Of a stretch of DNA of 64,000 nt, positions 30,751-40,510 are shown one piece after another (position 1 is the first letter of the stretch; every line of letters begins with the position of its first letter). Below the pieces are notes generated by a model that was given only the letters and a program-made list of their open reading frames with translations, had not been told where the DNA came from and ran no database searches. Origin of the DNA: Antitrichia curtipendula (taxonomy: Eukaryota > Streptophyta > Bryopsida > Hypnales > Leucodontaceae); assembly GCA_951230915.1 (NCBI GenBank), contig OX579638.1, forward strand, positions 248,001 through 312,000. The letters run 5' to 3'. A program made the position numbers and the translations under genes.

Positions 30751-31511
30751 AGTATGTTTCTAGTAGAAAAAAGGAAACTGAAATAGTACATCAAAACCAA
30801 TTTCACTGTAGACCACTTTCATCCTCGTTACATATAATACATGTAATACAATGAAAGACTCGGAAACACGAGAAATTTGAACTTTCAATATCCAGATATG
30901 TTTGATACCAACCAATTCTACCAAAGAGTAGACCCATAAGTACATTTCAGTCGAATAGTCCCACTGAATTAACAGCACGAGAAGGACATTTTAATGCTAT
31001 TAGGCCATCAAGTCCGGTTTAGCTAGAAAAAATTAAGAAATACTACACCAAATCAATTCCGAAGAAGACATCATTTCAAAAGCAGAGTTTGATGTAGAAG
31101 TCGTGAAAATAAAATATAAAAAAAAGTATTCCAAGCAACGAGTACAAATGATACAAACCGATTATTTTAATTGCTATAGCAGAATAATGCATTCCATTGG
31201 AAACCACTTTCAACCTGAAATGAAGCCTAAACCTTTCATAAGCATTACTGCTTTAGATGTACTACAGAGTTCTCCGGGTTCCTATTACTTGAACATTATA
31301 ACCCTACTATTCAAACATTGCATTCAATCATTACTGAAGGGTATAGTAATACAAGTGCAGTCACTCGAAAGAGCATTACCTTAAACCCTGAACCCTACCA
31401 CAGACCTGAATTATGCTTTCAAGATTTAGTGAAATTTGAATTACAAAGGAGGAAAGGTATGCATTGCATGGAGATTGATAATTGCAAAAAAGACAAATGA
31501 ACTTACCAGCA

Positions 31512-31920
31512 TGTGGACATTTAGCTTTGGCTGCATCTAATCGATCCTGAAGAATTTTCTTCCTCTCCTCAGCAAGTCCAAGCATCAAAGCCCGCTGTAC
31601 AAGGTCCGGACTCGGCTCCCCCCAGCCGAAGCTACGATGCCATTCAGGATGTGCCAACAATTTACACCCCATAGCCACGCATGTCTGGCTATTGCTGAAG
31701 AGAACAGACGCACAAAAAGGGTGGTACATGTGTCGACATGAAGAAATCACAATGTCACTATGAGGGAATGGGAAGGAGCATGGGCAGCAAACTGTGACCC
31801 CAATAAACGTACTCTCACTGCCGAAGCTGGTCAATTCAGAGGTGTTTTCTTCAGTAGAAGCATACACCATTGGCCTTGGTAAAAAGGAAATTCCAACCCG
31901 GCCTCTCTTCAATGACCATG
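31512..31920 (-). CDS. RING-H2 exon of gene II
   Basis: Minus-strand exon with acceptor TTACAG just before 31920 and donor CTG|GTAAGT at 31511. It reads SWSLKRGRVGISF, then a RING-like finger: CCPC, 13 residues, CRHMYHPFC, 10 residues, CVAMGC, followed by PEWHRSFGWGEP and a helical stretch. The finger matches that of gene I in the CRH-x-YHPFC block, the 13-residue spacing and the SFG after it, so I and II are paralogous in this domain; the last cysteine pair is C-x4-C instead of C-x2-C. Its upstream exons lie beyond element copy C (35341-36731), which inserted in the intron 10 bp before this exon, next to the acceptor. Confidence 0.7.
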
Positions 31921-32171
31921 ACTGTAAGGTGTCGCAATGAGAATCTTTGGTTGTTTTTGTTTACTTTAATATTGGAGCGGAAATCTAAATTAGGTAACCG
32001 GATCCGTGTAGGAAGTAAGGAAAAGCTAAAAGTAAGTTACAGGAAGAGGGTAACGGATCGATCAGTCCAATAAGTAGTTGGAACGGATTCGATCTGGGAC
32101 GGAATAGTGCTGACGTGGATTAGGGTTGGAACGGATTAGATCATGATGACAAATCTGAAAGATCTGCAGGC

Positions 32172-32179
32172 TATAAAAA
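32172..32179 (+). promoter_or_regulatory. TATA box of copy C ORF
   Basis: TATAAAAA about 290 bp before ATG 32468, in the context conserved with copy B. Confidence 0.6.
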
Positions 32180-32467
32180 GCCTGACCCCTCTCAGTTCTG
32201 TTCCTTTTCAAACTTTGTTTTGAAGGAGACGCTCCCCCTTCTTAGGCGTGATTTTCATCCACCACGACTTAGTCTTCTGTAATTTGAGAGCGGAAGTGCG
32301 TAAGTGTGCAGGTTGTGAGGTTGTTTAAGTGTGTGGCCGGATTAGGTTCCAGCGCCATTAGTTTGTTACCTTCCGGTTGAGATCGGACGAGGGAAAGTGA
32401 GAAACGGGACGTGCGGCTAGGAGAGAAAGTCAGTTAGTATCGGAAAGGGTCCGGACCGCCTGGGTTG

Positions 32468-34117
32468 ATGCCTCTGCTTCGGAAGGAGAAACTGAGGCCG
32501 TCCAGTTCTTCCGCAACCGGAGTAAAGCTCCGGAAAGTAGTTCCTTCCGTTCCTTTAGAGGAACCGGAGAAGGGCCAGCTGATGGACGATCTCACTAAGA
32601 TGGGTAGTTTGGGTTTATTGGATAAACCTTGGGGGTTCAGAGAGGAACGGATAGTGAAGGAGCTCCAAGGAGGGGTACCAAATCAGTTTGATAACACCCT
32701 CCGAGGACATCCGAAGTTGTGGAAGGAAGGACTGTGGCAGGCAGTTTCCAACTTCCGGTCGGGAGGTTTGGGAATGGCGACCCGGAAGGATGAGTACGTC
32801 CACGGAAAGTTCCCGGGGACGCCCAATCCAAAGGACGGATACGCGGTCGAGGATTGCGAGGACGACCGGCACCGACGGCTTCTCCAGTTCCTGCTTCCGA
32901 TCCTTCACCCGGAGAAACCGACGCGGGTGACAGTCACCCTCGCCAACACGATTTTCGGAGCCTTGTGCGGGGACCGGAACACGAACTGGGCCCGGATCAT
33001 TTCCGATCTGGTGTACCAACTCATGACTCGGGTTGGGAAGAGTAGGGCCACCCCCTTGTGTCCCTATCTGATGCACCTTTATAAGCACAGTCAACTTCTC
33101 ACGGAAGAAGAGGAGAAGGTTTGGAGAACTCAGGAAGCGCTCCTGAAGTACGGGAACTCGGACTCGGACGAAGAACCCGAGGATGGATCCGGATCCGAAG
33201 CGGAAACGGATGAGGAAGAGGAGGATGTCGGGAAGCCACAGAAGAAGAAGCAGAAGACGACATCTCCACACGGAAGAGGAACGCCTCCTACCCCGAGGGC
33301 TCCTCCGATGAAAATACCGGAATCGGCAAGGACGGATTCAGGAGAAATAGATTCCACCAATCCGTTCAAACTTTTGATCGACGCCCTTGGCGACGTAAGA
33401 GCGGATTGGGAGGTCAAGAAGTTGACCTTAGACAAGATCGGGGCGTTGGTAGATGCGTCTCCGGATAGTGAGCTGCCCGGAAAGGTAGCAGAGTGCATCA
33501 CAAATCCAGATGAGACCAAGAAGCAGGCTGCGGAAGTCATCCGGCTTCAGGAGGAGGTCAATGTTTTGAAGACAGAGGTCTTCACGTTGAGGGAGGACAT
33601 AATCGCCACACGAGAGATGGCGGACGAGGCCCAGAGGGTGGTCAAGAAGGTGACGGACATCCTCGGAGAACCCGGAGCAGCTGCAGCCAAAGCGAAGTTG
33701 TTCGACGAGGAAGTGCTGAAGGAGAAGAAGCTTTCCGGTACCCGGTTGGTCCAGATTTTGACGGATTTCTCCGAGCAGGTGGAGACAACACTGGTGGGGG
33801 CGCGAGAAGCAGCCAAGCAGATGGAGGAGAGCAGTCAGAAGCTAACCGGGTCCTTGTACAAGGAGATTAATCTTTCAGATATCTCCTTGCCGGAATCTTT
33901 TCCGGATGTACCCAATCTGAAAACGGGTAAGGACATGACTCCCCAATCTAAGAAGGGTAAGACCAACCCGACGAACCCAATTCAACTGACCTCCTCACCG
34001 GAGTCTGTCGCCCCGAATCCTGTTGATGGGGAGCGGAACCGGAAATTGCAGGAAGTGTTTGACGAATTGGAGGCGGAACCCAAGAGTCCTACGCTGGCTG
34101 AGGGAATGGCAGCATAG
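32468..34117 (+). CDS. Gag-like protein of copy C (549 aa)
   Basis: ATG 32468 to TAG 34115-34117, no interruption. Residues 1-38 are Ser/Lys-rich. A globular part at about 39-225 holds MDDLTKMGSLGLLDKPWGF, GVPNQFDNTLRGHP, LANTIFGALCGDRNTNW and LCPYLMHLYKH. An acidic region follows (DSDEEPEDGSGSEAETDEEE) with a KKKQK basic cluster, a probable nuclear signal. Next are a segment with DVRADWEVKKLTLDKIGAL, a long coiled coil (about 335-480) and a low-complexity C-terminus. No zinc knuckle, protease, reverse transcriptase or integrase motif. Length equals copy B. It resembles gag-like putative plant transposon proteins of non-autonomous LTR elements. The element's own ends and target duplication imply that mobilising enzymes come from a partner. 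Conservation of the frame in B, C and (with a deletion) A argues that the protein was selected. Confidence 0.85.
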   Translation: MPLLRKEKLRPSSSSATGVKLRKVVPSVPLEEPEKGQLMDDLTKMGSLGLLDKPWGFREERIVKELQGGVPNQFDNTLRGHPKLWKEGLWQAVSNFRSGGLGMATRKDEYVHGKFPGTPNPKDGYAVEDCEDDRHRRLLQFLLPILHPEKPTRVTVTLANTIFGALCGDRNTNWARIISDLVYQLMTRVGKSRATPLCPYLMHLYKHSQLLTEEEEKVWRTQEALLKYGNSDSDEEPEDGSGSEAETDEEEEDVGKPQKKKQKTTSPHGRGTPPTPRAPPMKIPESARTDSGEIDSTNPFKLLIDALGDVRADWEVKKLTLDKIGALVDASPDSELPGKVAECITNPDETKKQAAEVIRLQEEVNVLKTEVFTLREDIIATREMADEAQRVVKKVTDILGEPGAAAAKAKLFDEEVLKEKKLSGTRLVQILTDFSEQVETTLVGAREAAKQMEESSQKLTGSLYKEINLSDISLPESFPDVPNLKTGKDMTPQSKKGKTNPTNPIQLTSSPESVAPNPVDGERNRKLQEVFDELEAEPKSPTLAEGMAA

Positions 34118-34279
34118 TTAGGAGTTGTTTGTTGTAAAATATCTAAGGAATATTAATCTGTAAATTATGTAGTTTTGAGGAAGGACCGGACCGGAAATGG
34201 AAACCGGTCAGATAAGATGAGACCGGATTTTCCGCGCGGGATTTTTGGCGCTCTTTTTGCCGTTGTAAATTTGAAAATG

Positions 34280-34287
34280 TATATAAA
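34280..34287 (+). promoter_or_regulatory. Inner TATA box of copy C
   Basis: TATATAAA followed by ACCAGTCTC, about 160 bp after the ORF stop. Conserved in position with copies A, B and D. Confidence 0.55.
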
Positions 34288-35340
34288 CCAGTCTCGGAGG
34301 AGGAGATTGGGAGAGAGTCTTTGCATCCAAATTAGTTTTGTCTTCTCTATTTTCTTCTTGATTTGTACCTCTCCCGCGTGTGTTTGGCAGGGTTGCATGA
34401 TAAGGAGTTAGGCGGATACGAGTTGGTTTGGAGCGGTTTTCTCCCCTTGGTGTCTTGGTTTTCGATTTTAAAAGTACATGTGAGTGGGTGGTGAAGGGTT
34501 GGGAGTGGATTCCAGTTCCTCAGCGTCGCTAAGGTTGGTGTTCCGGTTGAGAAAGCCGTTGCTAGGCTAGGCGGATAGGGAGGGATTCCTTAGTTGCGCT
34601 TGAACTCTTGGGTGGGAAATCCGGTTGAGTGTCCGAACTCCTGTGAGGTCTCATTACCGATTTGGTGAACGGAATAATCTTAGTTGTCGTTGGAACGGAC
34701 GGGTACACTTGCAACCGCCAAGCTTCGTACGGTTGGAATCGAGCGCCAAGGTCGTTGTAGTATGGGAGGATCGTACGGGGGGTCTTTGTGTGACCTGCAA
34801 ACCGGATGTTAATCTGGAATGCTGTGAAGGACCAAACCGGATCCGGTTTAGCATAGGGAGCGAGAGAGTTGAAAGTGGATCTTCAGTCACTATAATTAGC
34901 GGAAGGAGCGGCGGGCCTGCCACTCTCAAAATCAAGCGGCGAACCCTCTGAGGGTAAAACAGAGGCAAAACTAAACCGGATGAGAGTGAGAGTTTTGATA
35001 GATGAATTGGAACGGATTACTATAGAGAAATGACCAGGACCGGAAGAGAGAAAACCGAGGAATAGTGTGAATCCTGGAGACCAGATAATGGTATAAACCG
35101 GAAGAGTACGAGAGTATCAGTATAATTTTCCGTGTTGTTGTGTTTCCGGTTGATGAGATTGAAAACTAGGAAAGGAGAATTAGATGCTAACAAGAGCTTG
35201 GAAACTAAATTAGGTTAGATACTTCACAGAATCTCGTGGGTTTGATCTTTAAAGTCACTTTGTTATGCTCTAGAGTGATTTTTGGGAGCATAACTGGGAA
35301 ATTGCTTATCCTGTGCTGCAACATAAGGCATCAACTCTAA

Positions 35341-36731
35341 TCAGTGGCAGACAATCTTATGTTGCATGATGGCCAGGGCAGTCTCTGCTTGCTGAAGCTG
35401 GATCTTGGCTTCAGCTACGTTTTGCTCTTCAAATGCCAATTGCTCTTGGACCATCTCTAATTTGATCAATTCACGGGCTACATCTGCACCAGTGCCCTTC
35501 ATCTCCTCAATTGACTTGGACTTCACCTCCATCTGACCTTGGAAAGTGCCTACAAGGCACTCTTTCTCCCTCCTCTTCCACTGGCACTTCTCAAGATTAG
35601 ATTCAGTTTCTTTGAGTTCAATCTTTAACACTTCCCCTTCCATGTGAACAACGCTCATCAGTGACTCAACCTCCACCAGTCGCTCTGCCGAACCTGCCTT
35701 GGACAGCGTTCCTCCTCGTCGTTGAAAGTCACCATCCTCGCAATCTGCAGACATCCCAGACTCCCCACCCGTCTCCCCAAACTTTGATCGTGATGAAACT
35801 GGCACTCTCTCCACAAGGTCAGTTTTCCCACTCTCCCGACCTCCTTCCAACTTAACCCCTTTCATGTCTGGCTCCAACCTGACGCCTTTCTGGCCTGGCT
35901 CGATTTTTATCGATCGCCACTGCCGCCCTCGCATTTGAATAGACTTCGAAGAATCCTGTAAGGTATTCTTGAATGCTTGGAGCTTCTTCAAGTCTTGCTC
36001 GTATCGATTTTGTTGTCTCTTGTTTGTTTCCTCCCCAAACAAACACCAATTCACTCCTCAGCTCCCTTCTCATACTCCATTGCCACTCCCTCAGCGAAAT
36101 GCACCTTGAGCAAGCCAGGTACCTCACCATCGCCATGTTGATACAAAATTGGGTGCAGCTCTTGAATCCTTGCTTTCAAATCGGTTTGTTCACATTGTTG
36201 CCAAGAAAACCCATTTCGCCCACCTTCACCCACCGGATCCCCAAAGTATTTCCTCACCAGCTTCGTTGGCAGTGAACCCTTCCTGTAGCGATGAGGATTC
36301 TGAGCAGATTCATTGCAAAGGTTGCACTCCTTGGCAAAATCTTCCCGAGTCAGCTTTCGTAGTGGTGGCTTCAAGTTGGAGATCTCGGTGTCCACGTCCT
36401 CAACTGTCTCGTAAACCTTCCCCTTCTTCAATTTTGCCGCGGGTTTCTTCCGCTTGCCGTCCATGTCGCTCAGGTGTGTGCTCTGCTCTTCTTCGTCGCC
36501 ACCATCTCGTTCTTTGTCGCCACCATCTCCTTCTTCCTTGCTGTGCTCATGCTCCTCGGCGCTTGGGAGGGCAGCGCTAGTCTTGTGTCCGCCACTGCTT
36601 TGAGTAGCAAGTGGCCTGCTCTTCCGCCCACTCTCCCGGGACTTCGAGGCATTGAGCTTCCCCCTACCCACAGAATCCTTCCCCTTCGCAAGCTTCCCCT
36701 TACCCGAATGCATTCCACTAGAAGTCTCCAT
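35341..36731 (-). pseudogene. 5' coiled-coil part of RING gene II
   Basis: ATG 36731 (METSSGMHSGKGKLAKGK). The first 227 codons run to a TGA at 36051-36053. They include a charged N-terminus with KEEGDGGDKERDGGDEEEQ, KRKKPAAKLKKGK, then ECNLCNESAQNPHRYRKGSL and KYFGDPVGEGGRNGFSWQQ. This may be a small zinc module, but too few cysteines are visible to be sure. A second frame overlaps it by GTGA at 36051-36054 and runs to 35341 as a long coiled coil (LVEVESLMSVVHMEGEVLK to EEQNVAEAKIQLQQAETALA). I infer one protein broken by a single-base shift. Downstream the intron holds copy C, then the RING-H2 exon. Confidence 0.65.
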
Positions 36732-36849
36732 CACTCTCAAACTGAAACAACTACTCTTAGCAACAGTGAAGCGGAAGTGGAACTCCCACACAGCTGAGAA
36801 CTTTCCCTTCAAAGCCCAGGCACCACTCCTAATGAACTACCTACATTGC

Positions 36850-39800
36850 TAAAGCTCAAAGTTTATGGCGCCGCATTCGAACCCAGACCCTAAATCCAAA
36901 ATCAGAATCCAATCGTGCGTGAAAATCAACTATGTACTCAACGAAATCCCCTAGACGCTGAAGAGAATCCCCTCAACACTCATCGCAATCTCCTGGCTCT
37001 TATGGAAATCCCGGGACACTGAACTCAATCCCGTGACACTGACGTACCCCATTGCGCTGAAGAGATTGTCTCACTGAACTTCCCCTTACACGGCCAATGC
37101 GGCCAGAACCAAAATGCAAATCGCAGCTGAATCTCAAGCGCAAGCGAGGCGTGAACTAGAAACTGGAGTAAGTGTGAAGCTAGCTTGCAAAGGTGCGAGA
37201 CGACTACCGGCAATCGGAAGTGGCCCGAGGTAGTCGACCGGCTGTCACCGGTCACAGAAGCGTTCCCCCCAAAAAGGCAACCGGTGATCACCCATCACTG
37301 GAGTTGATTGGTAATGATGTTGGACTTGATGGAAATTCAATGCATTTCATAAACGGGTAGTTCATTAATTGATAAGTAACACTATACTTCACAAGAAGTA
37401 GTTCTCATAATATATACACTTATATTGATGTGATTTTAGTAGTTGTGCATACTTAATACTTTCATAATATGATATTGCTATTGTAGTTCAATAGCAAAAG
37501 CTGGAAATTTTGAGTTTGTATGTCTGTAGAATGAAAATTTTAGTTTTTAGGTTACTTTAGAGTTTTTATTGAAAAAGTAGTTAAAAAAGTAGTCTAAAAA
37601 GTAAAAAATAGCTTAAAAATAGGCTAAAAACACTAAATAGCAGAAAGTAGCTAAAAGTAATCGAAAAAAACAGTTTTCAAACTTTATGCACTGTAAATAG
37701 GGTTCCTCTATTAGGATGGATGAAAAATAAAAATAAAAATAAAAATAAATAGATGAATGGGGTGTGTCCCGGACACACCTCTTTTAAAGTAGGTCGCACC
37801 TTTTCAATTTTTTATTATAAAAACCTTGAAAAAATTGTAAACCACGGCAAAGTATGTAAGACCCAATTCTTATTTTGAATATATATATATTTTATACATG
37901 GTGCATTGTGAATTATACTTAGTAATTATTATTGTGAGTGTTTGATGTTGTATTGAGAGAGAGAGACTGTTTGGTTGTGAGTGTGGAATGTTGGGATCCT
38001 GTGTTTATCTTTGGAGTGTATCGAACTGGAATTGCGCTGCTGTAATTGGAGGAAGCCTGAATGGGGAATTTTGGAATCAATTTCATTGAGAAATCGTGAG
38101 GAAACTGAGAGTAGTAGGAGGCTGGTGCAATGAAGCTTGGGGGAATTGGCGAATTTTGATCGATAAGAAATTACCAAAGCAGCGTTTGATTTTTGGGCAA
38201 GCTTTCGGCAGCACAGGCGCAAAGAGAGCGACTTGAAGTTGACACCAGAGTGGGCCAAGTTTGTCAAATTTGTGAGCAATCAAGGTTTTCCATCATCAGA
38301 TTGATAAGTCAAATCATAAATTGGAGGTAGTTTGTACAGATTTTTGAAATTAAGATTCAAACACAAATTGCGGTCGTCTGCGCAGGAGCCTCGGTGCCTC
38401 GCTGGTTACTTGATCAATTTTGGAATCTATTGGCATATCAAAATTTCACAATTTGTTTACGTTTGTTAGATTGAGTGATTATAATGTTTGTACAAGACTG
38501 AATTGGGTCGAATTAATGCGGAATTTGTGATCAGAAATTCAAGCAGAGGACGCTACAATCGCAGGCTGGTGGAAACCGTGAACTTCGAATTGCGATAACT
38601 TTTGATTGATAAGGAGATAGGATGCGTGTCTTATACCATTAGAAAGAAGAAGAGAAATCAGTCGAAATGAGCGCTGAAATTTCTCAAATCGGACAGAAAT
38701 TGCAGAAGTTATTAGACATCGAAGTTGCAGTCTGTGATTAGGGATTTTGGCAGTGTGGACGACGCACGGTGATAGGGTACGGCGCGGCCATAGGTTCTCC
38801 TAGTCACGGTCATAGGGTCTTTACAGCACGGTCTTAGGTCCTTCTATACGGCTTTAGGTCCCATCAGTAATTAATCAAGTTTTAGCTAATAAAAATTAAA
38901 TCTTTGTATTGCAACTTGCGACAGAATTATGTATTAATGTTTGAAATATGTTTGTCTATGTTTAGGAACGACTCACCTTGTGGTTTTGGACCTATTGTCC
39001 TGAGACTTGTTGCCCAATCTTAAAAGAAAGGAGAAAACTCAAAGACCAAGAATCTGGTATTTTGTCCTAAACATTTCATACCTTGCATACTGGACGTGTT
39101 GCCTACTGTGACAGACTCGTGTAGCCATTTTGTATGTTAGGTTCGAAAAGCTCATGAAGAGCAATTACTGGCCTTGTTGCCCTAACACATAAAAAGGTGG
39201 TAATTAACAACATATTTGTATACTTTAAAAGTATTATCTTGTATACCTATATATATGATTAAGTCCTAGATCATGCATGAAAAGACATGTTGCCCAGCTT
39301 GACTTGTTGCCCACGATGTGTTGCCAACCCTAGAATACTATATAGGACTGGGACTTACAGAGCATTGTGTCTGCATTAGTGGTAATGGACTGTCCACCAA
39401 ATTGAGAGAACCTGGGAATAAGGAAAGAAAGAAAAAGAATAAAAATATAAGAATAAAGTTTCCAGGTATGATTTATAAAGTTAATCTACACATAACCTAA
39501 ATCTACTTTAAAAGTGACATTAGACGCACTAACGATAGACTACGTTGGCTTATCCACGGATGAACTCCTATACTACTGGTACTTGACAAAAAATAAAAGT
39601 TAGTGAAAAAGTACCTCACAATGTCCAAGGTTGAAATGTGAATGTGAATCACTTATTTTATACCACAAGTGAACATAAGGAGTACAACTACAATAATATA
39701 AATTTCTACAAAACTATTTTTAAGAAAACTCCATGTGCTAGAATTTGATGAAGTATTAGAAATTTGAAGAATTTATCAGAATTTCATTAAGTATAATAAA

Positions 39801-39888
39801 TTTGAAGAAATTATTAGAATTTAAAGATTAAGTATTAGAAATTTGAAGAAATATCCACTCTTTTGGTACATTGATTATTAACAAAATT
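36850..39888. other. Gene-poor AT-rich interval
   Basis: No convincing gene. Contains short homopolymer-rich stretches, a (TA)n tract near 37880, near-repeats of the word CGGTC(A/T)TAGG at 38760-38860, and recurrent TGTTGCCC words at 38990-39330 in a segment that may be old retroelement DNA. Confidence 0.45.
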
Positions 39889-40510
39889 GGAATTGGTAAA
39901 TTATGGTTCACATGTGTTAGATTGATATGTTGTAACATTTTAAAAAAATGGAATTTGTGAATGGTTCATGTGTTAGATTGATATAATCTAACACGTAAAA
40001 AAAAATTGGAATTGGTAAATGGTTCGTCTGTTAGATTGATATGATGTAACACACAAAAAAAAAATGGAATTTGTAAGTGGTTTGTGTGTTAGATTAATAT
40101 AATCTAACACTTAAAAAAAATTGGAATTGGTAAATGATTCGTGTGTTAGATCGATATGTTGTAATATTTTTTTAAAAAGGAATTTGTGAATGGTTCATGT
40201 GTTAGATTGATATAATCTAACACGTAAAAAAAAAATTGGAATTGGTAAATGGTTCGTGTGTTAGATTGAGATGATGTAACACACAAAAAAAAATGGAATT
40301 TGTAAGTGGTTTGTGTGTTAGATTAATATAATCTAATACATAAAAAAAATTGGAATTGGTAAATGTTCATGTGTTAGATTGATATAATCTAACACACAAA
40401 AAAAAATTGGAATTGGTAAATGGTTTGTGTGTTCGATTGAGATAATCTAACACACAAAAAAAATTGGAATTGGTAAATGGTTTGTGTGTTAGATTGAGAT
40501 AATCTAACAC
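39889..40510. repeat. 57-59 bp hairpin satellite with higher-order repeat
   Basis: Eleven units, each starting GGAATT(G/T)GT and holding GTGTTAGATT, a 5-base loop and AATCTAACAC, a perfect 10-bp inverted repeat in several units. Units 1-4 and 5-8 match each other position by position (variants TTGTAACA, AATCTAACACG, GATGTAACACAC, AATATAATCTAA), giving a higher-order unit of about 228 bp present twice. Units 9-11 are simpler. Confidence 0.9.

Larger units (their letters stand above)
31930..35323 (+). mobile_element. TG...CA element copy C (3394 bp), intact ORF
   Basis: Starts TGTCGCAATG and ends CTGCAACA (terminal TGCGACA with one G-to-A change). The 5-bp target duplication TAAGG is perfect (31925-31929 and 35324-35328). 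It carries TATA at 32172, a full-length gag-like ORF, TATATAAA at 34280-34287, the conserved non-coding block at 34748-34798 and the conserved 103-bp terminal block. The intact ORF and duplication mark it as the best-preserved copy here. It is inserted antisense in an intron of RING gene II. Confidence 0.9.

Noticed and set aside
39889..40510. Tandem MITE insertions
   Set aside because: Regular period and higher-order structure indicate unequal exchange; no target duplications between units.
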